A DNA stretch of 64,000 bases, from the NCBI GenBank assembly GCA_949358305.1, contig OX442314.1:45702581-45766580 (forward strand), read 5' to 3'. Shown piece by piece: positions 31,885-44,074 of this stretch. A model generated the notes under the pieces. It searched no databases. It was not told the origin of the DNA and saw nothing but the letters and a program-made list of their open reading frames with translations. The position numbers and the translations under genes are program-made. Each line of letters opens with the position of its first letter. Position 1 is the stretch's first letter. Source of the stretch: Strigamia acuminata (lineage: Eukaryota; Arthropoda; Chilopoda; Geophilomorpha; Linotaeniidae).

Positions 31885-32280
31885 TCACTTCTTTCCTGGG
31901 GGACCCGACACTGAGTCCGTCACCTGGGCGTAACTCACTCCAGGGACAGGCGGTTGAGTGCCGGGTGGCGCGGGTAGATCGCCTACTAACGCCGAGGACC
32001 GATCTCGGGGGTCCTCATGCTCCGTAATGAAGCATAATGCATGGCCGTCAACTGGCTCATGCGGGGCACGCGTCCTCTCGTGTAACCAAACGCTCGGGAT
32101 GTAGGCGGAGAAGCCGGTGTTCGTATGCCGGATGGCATTGGCTTCCGCTGGCGTCACTGGCACACGGTGGGCTCTCAGCAACCTCTGGTGGAAGATGAGG
32201 TCTCTAGTCTTCCGGATCTGGTTGTGAAGCCAGATGAAGACTGATTTGCCTTTGTCCCGCTGCGCGAGGATAAACCTCCT
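31885..32280 (-). CDS. Third retroelement ORF, C-terminal 131 codons before gap
   Basis: Identical in reading to the end of 10004-12769. The rest lies in or beyond the gap. Frames that appear to continue through the N are meaningless. Confidence 0.75.
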   Translation of the reverse strand, partial: RRFILAQRDKGKSVFIWLHNQIRKTRDLIFHQRLLRAHRVPVTPAEANAIRHTNTGFSAYIPSVWLHERTRAPHEPVDGHALCFITEHEDPRDRSSALVGDLPAPPGTQPPVPGVSYAQVTDSVSGPPGKK

Positions 32281-32480
32281 NNNNNNNNNNNNNNNNNNNN
32301 NNNNNNNNNNNNNNNNNNNNNNNNNNNNNNNNNNNNNNNNNNNNNNNNNNNNNNNNNNNNNNNNNNNNNNNNNNNNNNNNNNNNNNNNNNNNNNNNNNNN
32401 NNNNNNNNNNNNNNNNNNNNNNNNNNNNNNNNNNNNNNNNNNNNNNNNNNNNNNNNNNNNNNNNNNNNNNNNNNNNNNNN
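32281..32480. other. Assembly gap (200 N)
   Basis: Exactly 200 N, a usual placeholder length. Sequence right of it does not continue the retroelement, so at least the rest of copy B, and possibly more units, is missing. Confidence 1.
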
Positions 32481-33600
32481 TCGTGTTAGCGGGCGCGTCA
32501 CAAAATAACGATAAAATAAACGCGTCCGCCACGCCCGTCTGGAGAGCTTAACCTTATGGCGCGCATGCGGATTTCTCGGAGTGCGAAAGGGACCCTATTT
32601 TTAACATTACGGCGGCCTATACCTTGACCCCCTGTTCGCAGTCTCATGGCTGATTTTGCGGATTTCACTTATTTGTATATTCCGCACGATCGCGCGCGTT
32701 TTATCAACCTTGGGAAAGCCGCTTTCTCAAATTTGCAAATTCCACATTGTGTGAACATGCTACAACGCTTCTGTGCGCGTCAATAAAAAAAAAACCGATT
32801 AGAAATGAAATTCAGGGTTTTGTTAAAATAAAAATTATACAATATAATCAGTCTATAATGCTTCTATAATGCTGTTGGTTTAATCAGCACATTGTAATCG
32901 TGTGAAAACACGCGCGCTCGCAATAATACATTACCCAATGTACTTGCACTGGCATGGACCCATCAGTGCGCACTTTCCCGTGCGTGCTGCTTGCACTATT
33001 TACATCAATTGTTGCTCCACAGGTTGCGCGACCTGCCGGGCAGTTAAGACGTACTAGAATAACCTCAGGATTTGATAAAACCTGATTTTTGGATGACACT
33101 AAGTAAATGGCAGTGAATGTGAGATGTGAGATACACGATGAATTTAATAAAATTTATATTTCCTAATCATGGGATTGGTTTCACGTTTCATAATCCAACA
33201 ATTAAGTAGAATATCATTATTGCAATTGATTAAAACAAATTTTTTTTACAAATTCTTTGGTTTTACATTTTAAATTTATTTTCCAATAGTTGGCACCATC
33301 GCAATTGCTGCGAGTTTAAAACACTGCATTCAGCAGAATTTACTGCACTTTCAAATCAAGGCCAGGCATACCTACTGCAAAGTAATGTATAAACCATAAA
33401 GAAGCCTTTGATTCGGAATTGCCTGTAGGTAATTCTGCGCTGGTCTCCAATGGAAATGTCCGCGCCGGTCTTCCGTGCACGGGAAGTCCACAGAAAGTCC
33501 GTGCATTCCGTGCGCTGGGAGTCCGTGCGTCGTACCGCGTGATCTTGCATTGTTTTTTGTGGGCTTTTCCTGATTAGGATTACTTCCTTTTTAACTCTTG
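32481..33600. other. No recognisable gene
   Basis: Moderately AT-rich sequence after the gap. Open frames up to ~70 codons have no recognisable similarity. At 33466-33540 there is a short GTCCGTGC-type tandem (GTCCACAGAAAGTCCGTGCA and variants). Otherwise I see nothing. Confidence 0.5.
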
Positions 33601-36600
33601 AAGAATTAAGTTTGTTTTTTTTGCTCCAAAACGTCCCAAAACGCCTGAAAATCGCGCAACTCGAGGCAAAACATTACAGTGTGTATTCAAATCAAAACTA
33701 GCTACAAATACATGCTGAAATTAGCTAAATTTTCAAATTTTTTGGCTTTCAAGAAGTAATGGAAACATTTGACATAACGTGGATCAGTTGCATTCAAAAA
33801 CTAAAATATTTTGTGTTTTACTTCAATTTTAAACTAAAAATGATGTCATTTTCTGTTTAAACCCCTGTTAAAGCTTGAAATACATTTTAACTAAAAGAAA
33901 TAAGTTTGTTTTTTTCTTCGGCAGTGACGTGTACACACGAGCACGCCTGAGAACGCCAAAAAATGCTAAAAAACGCTCAAAAACGCCTGAAAATCGCGCA
34001 ACTCGAGGCAAAACATTAATTTTTCATCTTTATTTCAACTTTTGTGACGTTTAAAATTGTGTTCTCATGTTTTTTGCCTCAAGTTGCATTGTCATCTGGC
34101 GTTTTGGAGTGTTTTTATGTGTTCGCAGGCGTTCGCAGGCGTTTTTTGGCATTGTCACTCACTCAAGTGGCCAATTTTAGCATTTTCCGTAGTAAAAATG
34201 GCCGTTTTTCGTCAAAATGGCCATTTTTAGCCATTTTTCAGAGTAAAAATGTTTTTTTTTCACCGTTTTTATAGTAAAATGGCCATTTTTAGTCGTTTTT
34301 TTAATCAAAAATGGCCGTTTTTATCGTTGAAACGTTATTAAAATGTAACGTTTCAATGGCGTTTTGATCTCGCCTCATTTCCGGTTTTGAAAATTAATAA
34401 ACGCCCCGGCGTTTATTCGAGGCAACACCCAACTTGGGCTTTTATTCGCGTCGCACCGCATCATCATCTCACCTTGCCTCCCGTCTTGAAAATTTATAAA
34501 CGCCCCGGCGTTTATTCAAGGCAAACCATTGTTTATGTAAGTTTTTCCTGATTAGGGTTACTTCCTTTAGAAGAAACACGTTTATTTCTTCTCGCTTAAT
34601 CTTGAGTCGTGATCTCGCCTCGTTTCTGGTCTTAAAAATTAATAAACACCCCGGCTTTTATTCAAGGCAATACGGTACGTTTATGAAACCCAACTTGGGC
34701 TTTCATTTTAAAAAAAGCGCGTGTTCTTACGTCGAACTAAGAGATACAGGTGAATTAGCAACGCCTAATTTGATTTAATAAATAAAGCAAACAACATCTC
34801 GCCTCACTTCTGGCGTTTGTTCGAGGCAAGCCATTGTTTTTGCATTTTTTTTCCTGATTAGGGTTACTTCCTTTTTAACTCTTGAAGAAATAAGTATGTT
34901 TTTTTTACTCGGCAGTGACGTGTACGCGCGAGTACGCCTGAGAACGCCAAAAAATACTCCAAAACGCCTGAAAATCGTGCAACTCGAGGCAAAACATTAA
35001 TTGTTTATTTTTGTTTCAACTTTTGTAACGTTTACAATTGTGTTCTCATGTTTTTTGCCTCAAGTTGCATTGTCATTTTGCGTTTTGGGGCGTTTTTAGG
35101 CATTTTTAGGCATTTGCGGGCGTTCTTGGGCGTTTTTTGGCGTTGTCATTCAATCAAATAGCCATTTTTAGCCATTTTTACCCATTTTTCATAGAAAAAT
35201 GGTCATTTTTAGCCGTTTTTCATCCAAAATGGCCGTTTTTCATCCAAAAGGGCCGTTTTTCATCCAAAATGGAATAATTGTTGTGTCCGGATTTTATGTC
35301 ATTTATTGTCTTAATTAAAGTTAACAAAGTGTCTTTAATTTTTGCTTTTCTTGAATTTCAGCTTTTTAGATATTTTTACATATTAAACTTTCATTTTTTG
35401 TGATTTATTAAAAGTTACAGTGTTTTCATGAATTTTAGTGTCTATGATATTGATATTATCTTTATTCATTGCTATTTAAAGTTTTATTACTTCTCTGTGT
35501 CTTATTTCTTTAATTCTTGCTCATTTTGTGTGATTTTGGATGATTTTTAGTGCATCCGTCGATTTACAGATCACTTGCGTAAGACGCGTGACGTCATATT
35601 TCTTAATCTAGTTCGGTTGTGTTCAAACTTCTAACCTTTTGTTTGGACCTTATTCTTGTGTTATGGATAGGTTTTAGAATTGATTTAGACTAATTTGGGG
35701 GTGATCTGTCGATTGGTTTGCTTTATTTTTGTCCCGGAACGGTCGTTTTGTCGTTTCGAGCGTTTGTTGTCGGTACGCACTTGTGCGCTGCTGACCGAGT
35801 TCATTCCGTTCGGCAAACGATTATTTTCAAGTGTTCTTTTAATAAATAGTGCTTTTGTTGTAGGAAATTACATTTCCTAATGTTATTTTATTCAATACAG
35901 TGTGTATTCTTGATTTTATTCTTGTGTTGAAATTCAAATGTCGTGTTTTGCCGCTCTAGCGGATTTGAAGTGGGCGCCATGTTGGATTTCCCCGCTAATT
36001 TCTTTATTTATCCATTTCATTTGTCTTTTTGAAAATGAATAAACGCCCCGGCGTTTATGCGAGGCAAGCCATAGTTTTTGTAGGTTCTTTCCTGATTAGG
36101 GTTACTTGTGACGTGCACGCGCGAGCTCGCCTGAGGACGCCAAAAAAAGCTCAAAAACGCCCCAAAACGCCTGAAAATCGCGCAACTCGAAGCAAAAAAT
36201 TACAGTTTGAATTCAAATCAAAACTAACCACAAATACATGCTACAATTAGGTAAATTTTCAAATTTTTTATCAATAAATGATGACTTTCAAGAAGTATGA
36301 CAACATTTGACAAAATTTAGACCAGTTGCATTTAAAAACTAAAATATTTTGTGTTTTACTTCAATTTTAAACCAAAAATGACGTCATTTTTTGTTTAAAC
36401 CGGCGTTTATTTGAGGCAAACACGCCGCTGAGAACGCCAAAAAATGCTCAAAAACACTCCAAAAGACCTGAAAATCGCGCAACTTGAGGCAAAAAATTAA
36501 TTTTTCATCTTTGTTTCAACTTTTGTGACGTTTAAAATTGTGTTTTCAAGTTTTATGCCTCAAGTTGCATTGTCATCTGGCGTTTTGGGGCGTTTTGGGG

Positions 36601-38560
36601 CGTTCGCAGGCGTTTGCACGCGTTTTTTGGCGTTGTCACTCACTCAAGTGGCCATTTTTAGCCAATTTTCGAAGTAAAAATGGCCTTTTTTTATTAAAAT
36701 GGCCATTTTCAGCCATTTGTCATAGTAAAAATGGCCATTTTCAGCCATTTTTTATAGTAAAAATGGCCATTTTTCATCCAAAATGGCCGTTTTTCATCCA
36801 AAATGACCATTTTTATCATTGACACGCTATAAAAATGTAACGTTTCAATGGCGTTTTGACGGAACCGGTAAGTTTTGAAATTTCCCGTGTCCCGTTATTG
36901 TGACTCCTCGTCCGGTTTCTCAGAACCGAAACCCTAATACAGGTGAATTAGTGACGCCTAATTTGTTTTAACAAATAAAGCAAACAACATCTCGCCTCAC
37001 TTCCAGTCTTGAAAATTAGTAAACGCCCCGGCGTTTATTCGAGGCAAGCCGTTGTTTTTACAGTAATTTCCTGGTTAGGGTTATTTTTTTTTTAACTCTT
37101 GAAGAAATAAGTTTGTTTTTTTCTCGCCTGCACGCGCGAGCTCGCATGAGAATGCTAAAAAATAAGCAAAAACGTTCTAAAACGCCCCAAAACGCTTCAA
37201 AATGCTCCAAAAAGCCTGAAAATCGTGCCACTCAAAGCAAAAAATTATGTTCGCATGTTTTTTGCCTCAAGTTGCACGGTTATCTGGCGTTTTGGTGCGT
37301 TCTTGGGGCGTTTTGGTGCGTTCTTGGGGCGTTTTCGGGCGTTTTTTTGGCGTTGTCACTCACTCCCACACTTTGCTGTCTTGTTTATTACAATTTGGTT
37401 TAGCTGTTGTATTTATTTTTATTTGTTTTATGGTTATTTAATGTGTTTTTGTAGCATTCAAAATGTTTTGTTGCCTAATTTCTCGTTTTGGCGCCAACTG
37501 TTTGTTTGACAACGCCGTGTCAGAATTTAGGGATGATTCTGCTTTGGTTTCTAATTAAAAAAAAAATGTTGTTTTAATTTCAATTGTAACTGCTTATTAT
37601 AACGTTATTATTAGTATTTTGTAAAGGTTCATTCTTTTTCCATGTTAATAAAAAATGAAGTAACTTTCGGTGAAAAAAAAAACAGTTAAATGCGGATCAA
37701 AATTAAACACACACGAGAAGTTTAATAAACGTCCCGGCGTTTATTCGAGGCAATACGGTACATTTGTGAAACCCAACTTGGAACCCGAAAATAACGTGGG
37801 GCCGTCTGAACACCTGGATTTGAATTTTCGTCTACGCGCGCGCCGACGCATGGGGAATGCGGGGTGGGGTTCCTTCCCAGTGTTCCGAACGAGTCAATTT
37901 CACCCCGAAAATATCCCGAAATTGCTGATACATGCATTTCGAGCCAGAAATATTGATCTTCATGTAAATTTTGATTGTTTAGCTTTTTTTTGAAATTTTA
38001 CAAATTTTTCTCATCTCCTGCCTTCCTCGCTCATTTAACACCAAAATGGCCTGCATTGAGGATTTTTCCCATAATCCTTTTCACACGTATGGAGCGCAAA
38101 CAGTCGCAATAAATGAAATCAGCGGAATTCGGCCTTGAGTTTGCGACGCCATCTTGAATACGAGTAACAGCACAGTATGGTGTCAATTATTCGAACTGAT
38201 CGTAAGGCATGGGACAAAAATTGATTAAAAACGAACAAACATGATTAAAAATCAACAAAAATCGACTGAAATCGGACAATAATCAATTCAGAATGACAAA
38301 TAACGATTAAAATTGGCAAAAATTGTCACAAATAGAGAAAAACCGATTAAAAATCAGCAAGAAACCAATAGAAATTGATAAAATCAAATAAAAATTAACA
38401 AATATCCATTTTGTTTGCTTTTAAACAAATTAAGAACTTTGAAAACACACGACAATTTTAAACAGTAAACACCGGGGTCAAATAAGCGCCGCTACTCGTT
38501 TAAACACCGGGGAGGTGTTAGTGAAGTGCCTCGAGTGGAGAAATTAATAAACGCTCGAGG
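33600..38560. repeat. AT-rich region of three interspersed repeat families
   Basis: Family 1: GAACGCCAAAAAATGCTC followed by CGCCTGAAAATCGCGCAAC and TCGAGGCAAAA, near 33630, 33945, 34935, 36130, 36430 and 37150. Family 2: near-palindrome AATAAACGCC-CC-GGCGTTTATT plus CGAGGCAA, at 34396-34417, 34496-34515, 36038-36058, 37021-37038 and (mutated) 37724-37745, each near CTCGCCTCATTTC. Family 3: AAAATGGCCATTTT palindromes in blocks at 34166-34330, 35155-35275 and 36650-36815. The families recur in the same order, so the region grew by duplication of a larger module. No gene recognised. Confidence 0.75.
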
Positions 38561-39037
38561 CACCACGGTAGGCTTATTAAACACAAAATATGAAACGCTC
38601 GATCTTCAACAGGCGCACACGCCCGAGAACACCTCGGCATGCCTCAGCACTCTCCAAGAAACGAGAAAAACCAAGGCAAAAAAAAAAAAAATACACCAAA
38701 ATTAGGACTAAAATCAAACACACATGGGGCCCGGAAGATTGATAACATCCCGGCATATATTCAAGGCAGTACGCCATGTTTTTTCCACCATTTTGTAAGT
38801 TTATTTCAATATTCATAAAGTTTATTGCTTTTTGTATCATTAGTAGTATTCCCTTGTGTGATGTGGTTTTATAAATATCACACACAACTGCTTCTGCTGT
38901 TTTCTTCACGTTTATGCTTCGTGTATGCACGTGAAGCCCTCGCACATCTTTTGAGCACCTGTACACATTTGGACACGCTCAAGGTGCTACATCGCGCGCT
39001 CAAACGCACTAGATCGCGCGCGCAAACGCGCTACATC
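38560..39037. other. No recognisable gene
   Basis: AT-rich sequence with family 2 relics (AATAAACGCTCGAGGCACC near 38545) and, from about 38990, CGCGCGC-AAACGC words. Nothing coding is supported. Confidence 0.5.
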
Positions 39038-39045
39038 ACGCATAT

Positions 39046-39437
39046 TAGGGATAAGAACAGACCGGGATAGGGACTGGACTGGTAATGTTTGCCCTATGCG
39101 GATACGGGACGGGACGGGATTACAGTTGCTAAATTCGTACTGCGAGGCGGAGACAATTTTCTAATTCCAGTTGTTATTTATCACTATTAAGCCTAATATT
39201 GAGCCTGATAATGCTAAAATAAAGTAAATAAACAACAACAACAAACTCATTATTAAAAGTAAATTACACTGTATGACCAAAATATTGTTGTTTCTTTACT
39301 TTATTTTAGCATTATTAGGCCTAATATTAGGCTTAATACTGATTTATTTCAATTATGCAATCATACGCGCGTATTACGCTAACGTAATGGACCCGGGACG
39401 GGTCGGGACCCGAAAATTGGTCCCGTTCTCATCCCTA
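39046..39437. mobile_element. hAT-type MITE, 392 bp
   Basis: Terminal inverted repeats TAGGGATAAGAAC and GTTCTCATCCCTA, one mismatch, flanked by a perfect 8-base direct repeat ACGCATAT (39038-39045 and 39438-39445). An 8-base target duplication with TAGGGATG-like ends is the hAT hallmark. Subterminal GGGACGGG words lie at both ends. Inside is a 42-base inverted repeat (39187-39228 with 39295-39336, two mismatches). There is no transposase, so it is non-autonomous. Confidence 0.88.
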
Positions 39438-39652
39438 ACGCATATATATATCGCAGACATATCGCGCCCACGACAAAGCACAAACCCATGGCAGTCACCA
39501 AAGAATATTTACGCCGCTTCCACGCACGTTTTATTTTCTCACAGGCCTCTACACATTTAACTTGCGCGCGCACTTGCTACGTGCTCGTGTGGTCACAATA
39601 AATACCTAATTTTCATTAAAATAACGAATGAACGAAATCACTTCAACCACAC

Positions 39653-42600
39653 TTGCTACGGTCGACGCATCGACGGCGATTCGCATGCGTTACCCCAAAT
39701 ACCGATAAAAAATCGCAGAAAACACTAATCCCGACCCAAAAACCGCCAAAATTACCCTCAACACACGCCAACAACCTTCCACCACTTAAATTACACCGGA
39801 AAAAAACAATTTCAAACCGAAAAATCAACAAAAAAGGCCAAAAAAATATTGCAAACAAAGAGAAAAGATCAATTATCGAGGCAAATCCCCACCACAAAAC
39901 AACGCATCGCCGGTATACACTTAAGCGTACAGTGCACAACACTACTGTTTATTTTCAATGATCCAATAAATAAAATTTGAAACAAAGTTGAGTGGAATTG
40001 TACGTTTCTTGTATATTAAAGTTTTTATTTTGTTTGTTTACACTTAATTTTTTTTTTCCATCATAGAATGGCGACTCGATACTTTTGTAGCTCGAATTCA
40101 CTTCGTAAACGTGGTCGGTGTTCATCACGCGTCAATGCGCTCGTGCAATAGTATAGGCGCGCATACGATTTGATGCGCGCAAAACTTGCAAAACTTGCAC
40201 GGAATTTGGGCAATTTTTGACAAATTTCAGCAGATTTTTGCCTGTATTTGACAAATTTCAGAAGATTTTTGCCTATATTTGACAAATTTCAGAAGATTTC
40301 CTCAATCCTCAAACATTTGCTGAAATTTCTCATAAAATTTCTAAAATTAATTGAAATTTGTCTGAAATTTGTCTGGAATTTGTCAAATATTGTCAAAAAT
40401 CCGTGGAAATTTGTCAAATACTGGCAAAAATCCATGTAAATTTGTCAAAAATTGCCATAATTCGGTGCAAATTGTGTTAGATATTGGAAAAATTTATTTT
40501 AACGCTTCCAACGCGCCAGTAAATCGCGCGTGCACACGCATGGATTTTTCGTCATAGTTGGATGCGCGCAAACCTCACGTAACTTGCGCCAAAATTTGGC
40601 AATTTTTGACAAATTTCAGCAGATTTTTGCCAGTATTTGACAAATTTCCACTGATTTTTGACAATATTTGACCCAACAACTGCGCCACGTTCCAGGCGCC
40701 GGTTTAGGCATTTTAGACCCGTTTTAGACCGTTTTAGATGGCGAAAACGTTCTCTCCATCATTTTCTACCCCTGGGTGAGGTTTTCAGCGTTCATGATTG
40801 ATGAAAAAGCTGTTTTCTAACTAGCTGTCCCATTGCTAGTTTTGGCGTCAGGTTTTAGCAACCTTCCGATCCGACTCTGTCGTCTGCACGACCTCCAAGA
40901 CTGTTTTAGGGTTAATTTGAGTCAAATAATTCATTCTGGGGGTTGTTTTGGGTTTTTTACAAGTGTGTTTTTGTAGTTTTTATTGGTTTCAAACATTGTC
41001 AATTCTTTATACAAGTGTAACTTTCATTTCTCTGTATTTTGAGAACTTTGCATTGCAGCAAAGTTCATTTCTTGCCCCTTAATTATTGTGTAATTGTTGG
41101 TTTTCAAGCCCGTTTTTTAACAATAACTTTATTTGAAGTGCCTATTGTTTCAGGCACGTGCTTCCACGTGCCTTTTATTGTTGAGCAATTTCTTGGGCAG
41201 TTGCGCTCCTGTTGCTAGCATTGCCGCGCGTTCTCCGCGCGTGTACTCGCGCGTTTCGCATCACACACATTCGGGTTCGATGGCCTATCGCGGCGGCACA
41301 TTGTGTGGCATAGCGCGGCACGTTGCAATTACGTGACGTGGCACGTTGCTGTTACGTGACGCGATAGCCAGTATTTAAGCAGGGGATTCCATCATCGTTT
41401 ACACAAATGCGCATTGCAACGTGGAGGCGCATTCGAGTCCTTTTCCCAAGCGAAATCGTATTCGATTCGCTTTCGAATCGAATACGAGTTTTGTCCTTTT
41501 TCAACGCGAAATCGTATTCGATTCGCTTTCGAATCGTATACGAGATGGTCGATGATTTTTGTTTCCCGGACTTTGATTCGTATTCGAGTTGTTACGAGTT
41601 CGTATTTTGATCGTATTCGTATTCGAATCGAATTCGAATCGTATTCGAATCGAATACGAATCGAATTCGAGTCGTATTCGAGATGGTCGATGATTTCCAC
41701 TCGCTCGTATACGCGTTGTATACGAGCTCGTATTTTGATCGTAATCGTAAACGAATCGTTTACAAGTCGTATACAAGTTGTATACGACGTGTATACACCT
41801 CGTATACGAACGAAGTTTGGAAAATCCACCGGATACTTACTACGACATGAAAACACATAGTAGTCACATACGTCTTATTTGGAAATTGTGTTTTCACAAA
41901 CTTCGTTCGTATACGAGGTGTATACACGTCGTATACAACTTGTATACGACTTGTAAACGATTTGTTTACGATTACGATCAAAATACGAGCTCGTATACAA
42001 CGCGTATACGAGCGAGTGGAAATCATCGACCATCTCGAATACGACTCGAATTCGATTCGTATTCGATTCGAATACGATTCGAATTCGATTCGAATACGAA
42101 TACGATCAAAATACGAACTCGTAACAACTCGAATACGAATCAAAGTCCGGGAAACAAAAATCATCGACCATCTCGTATACGATTCGAAAGCGAATCGAAT
42201 ACGATTTCGCGTTGAAAAAGGACAAAACTCGTATTCGATTCGAAAGCGAATCGAATACGATTTCGCTTGGGAAAAGGACTCGAATGCGCCTCCACGTTGC
42301 AATGCGCATTTGTGTAAACGATGATGGAATCCCCTGCTTAAATACTGGCTATCGCGTCACGTAACAGCAACGTGCCACGTCACGTAATTGCAACGTGCCG
42401 CGCTATGCCACACAATGTGCCGCCGCGATAGGCCATCGAACCCGAATGTGTGTGATGCGAAACGCGCGAGTACACGCGCGGAGAACGCGCGGCAATGCTA
42501 GCAACAGGAGCGCAACTGCCCAAGAAATTGCTCAACAATAAAAGGCACGTGGAAGCACGTGCCTGAAACAATAGGCACTTCAAATAAAGTTATTGTTAAA

Positions 42601-44067
42601 AAACGGGCTTGAAAACCAACAATTACACAATAATTAAGGGGCAAGAAATGAACTTTGCTGCAATGCAAAGTTCTCAAAATACAGAGAAATGAAAGTTACA
42701 CTTGTATAAAGAATTGACAATGTTTGAAACCAATAAAAACTACAAAAACACACTTGTAAAAAACCCAAAACAACCCCCAGAATGAATTATTTGACTCAAA
42801 TTAACCCTAAAACAGTCTTGGAGGTCGTGCAGACGACAGAGTCGGATCGGAAGGTTGCTAAAACCTGACGCCAAAACTAGCAATGGGACAGCTAGTTAGA
42901 AAACAGCTTTTTCATCAATCATGAACGCTGAAAACCTCACCCAGGGGTAGAAAATGATGGAGAGAACGTTTTCGCCATCTAAAACGGTCTAAAACGGGTC
43001 TAAAATGCCTAAACCGGCGCCTGGAACGTGGCGCAGTTGTTGGGTCAAATATTGTCAAAAATCAGTGGAAATTTGTCAAATACTGGCAAAAATCTGCTGA
43101 AATTTGTCAAAAATTGCCAAATTTTGGCGCAAGTTACGTGAGGTTTGCGCGCATCCAACTATGACGAAAAATCCATGCGTGTGCACGCGCGATTTACTGG
43201 CGCGTTGGAAGCGTTAAAATAAATTTTTCCAATATCTAACACAATTTGCACCGAATTATGGCAATTTTTGACAAATTTACATGGATTTTTGCCAGTATTT
43301 GACAAATTTCCACGGATTTTTGACAATATTTGACAAATTCCAGACAAATTTCAGACAAATTTCAATTAATTTTAGAAATTTTATGAGAAATTTCAGCAAA
43401 TGTTTGAGGATTGAGGAAATCTTCTGAAATTTGTCAAATATAGGCAAAAATCTTCTGAAATTTGTCAAATACAGGCAAAAATCTGCTGAAATTTGTCAAA
43501 AATTGCCCAAATTCCGTGCAAGTTTTGCAAGTTTTGCGCGCATCAAATTGTATGCGCGCCTATACTATTGCACGAGCGCATTGACGCGTGATGAACACCG
43601 ACCACGTTTACGAAGTGAATTCGAGCTACAAAAGTATCGAGTCGCCATTCTATGATGGAAAAAAAAAATTAAGTGTAAACAAACAAAATAAAAACTTTAA
43701 TATACAAGAAACGTACAATTCCACTCAACTTTGTTTCAAATTTTATTTATTGGATCATTGAAAATAAACAGTAGTGTTGTGCACTGTACGCTTAAGTGTA
43801 TACCGGCGATGCGTTGTTTTGTGGTGGGGATTTGCCTCGATAATTGATCTTTTCTCTTTGTTTGCAATATTTTTTTGGCCTTTTTTGTTGATTTTTCGGT
43901 TTGAAATTGTTTTTTTCCGGTGTAATTTAAGTGGTGGAAGGTTGTTGCGTGTGTTGAGGGTAATTTTGGCGGTTTTTGGGTCGGGATTAGTGTTTTCAGC
44001 GATTTTTTATCGGTATTTGGGGTTTGATGCAGCGGATAGCGCATGCGAATCGCCGTCGACCGTAGCA
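39653..44067. repeat. Giant near-perfect inverted repeat, 2.17 kb arms
   Basis: The left arm (39653-41819) is the reverse complement of the right arm (41897-44067). Paired positions sum to 43716 along nearly the whole length, with an indel only near the outer ends and very few mismatches. The spacer is 41820-41896 (77 bases). The inner ~430 bases of each arm are dense TCGTATTCGA-type words shared with the element at 46275-48713. The outer parts hold TTTGTCAAAAATTGCC-type words and AT-rich unique sequence. Mirror-image open frames on the two arms follow from the palindrome and are not evidence of genes. Confidence 0.93.
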
Positions 44068-44074
44068 TTAGCAA

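Larger units (their letters stand above)
30834..32280 (-). mobile_element. Same retroelement, copy B, cut by assembly gap
   Basis: Offset +21881 from copy A, with the same insertion base in the unit stub. It contains the 3' LTR, polypurine tract and the 3' end of the third ORF, then runs into N. Apparent identity to copy A over 1.4 kb indicates block duplication, not independent insertion. Confidence 0.9.

Noticed and set aside
31885-32551. Reading frames spanning the N stretch
   Set aside because: N codons are unknown and the flanks do not join in copy A; the frames are artefacts of the gap.
35695-35880. 61-codon hydrophobic frame
   Set aside because: Isolated, with no splice or promoter context and no recognised family, in a repeat-dense AT-rich region.
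39643-39961. Conserved ORFs on both arms of the palindrome as duplicated genes
   Set aside because: Identity is the automatic result of the inverted repeat. No domain, start context or splice signals support coding.
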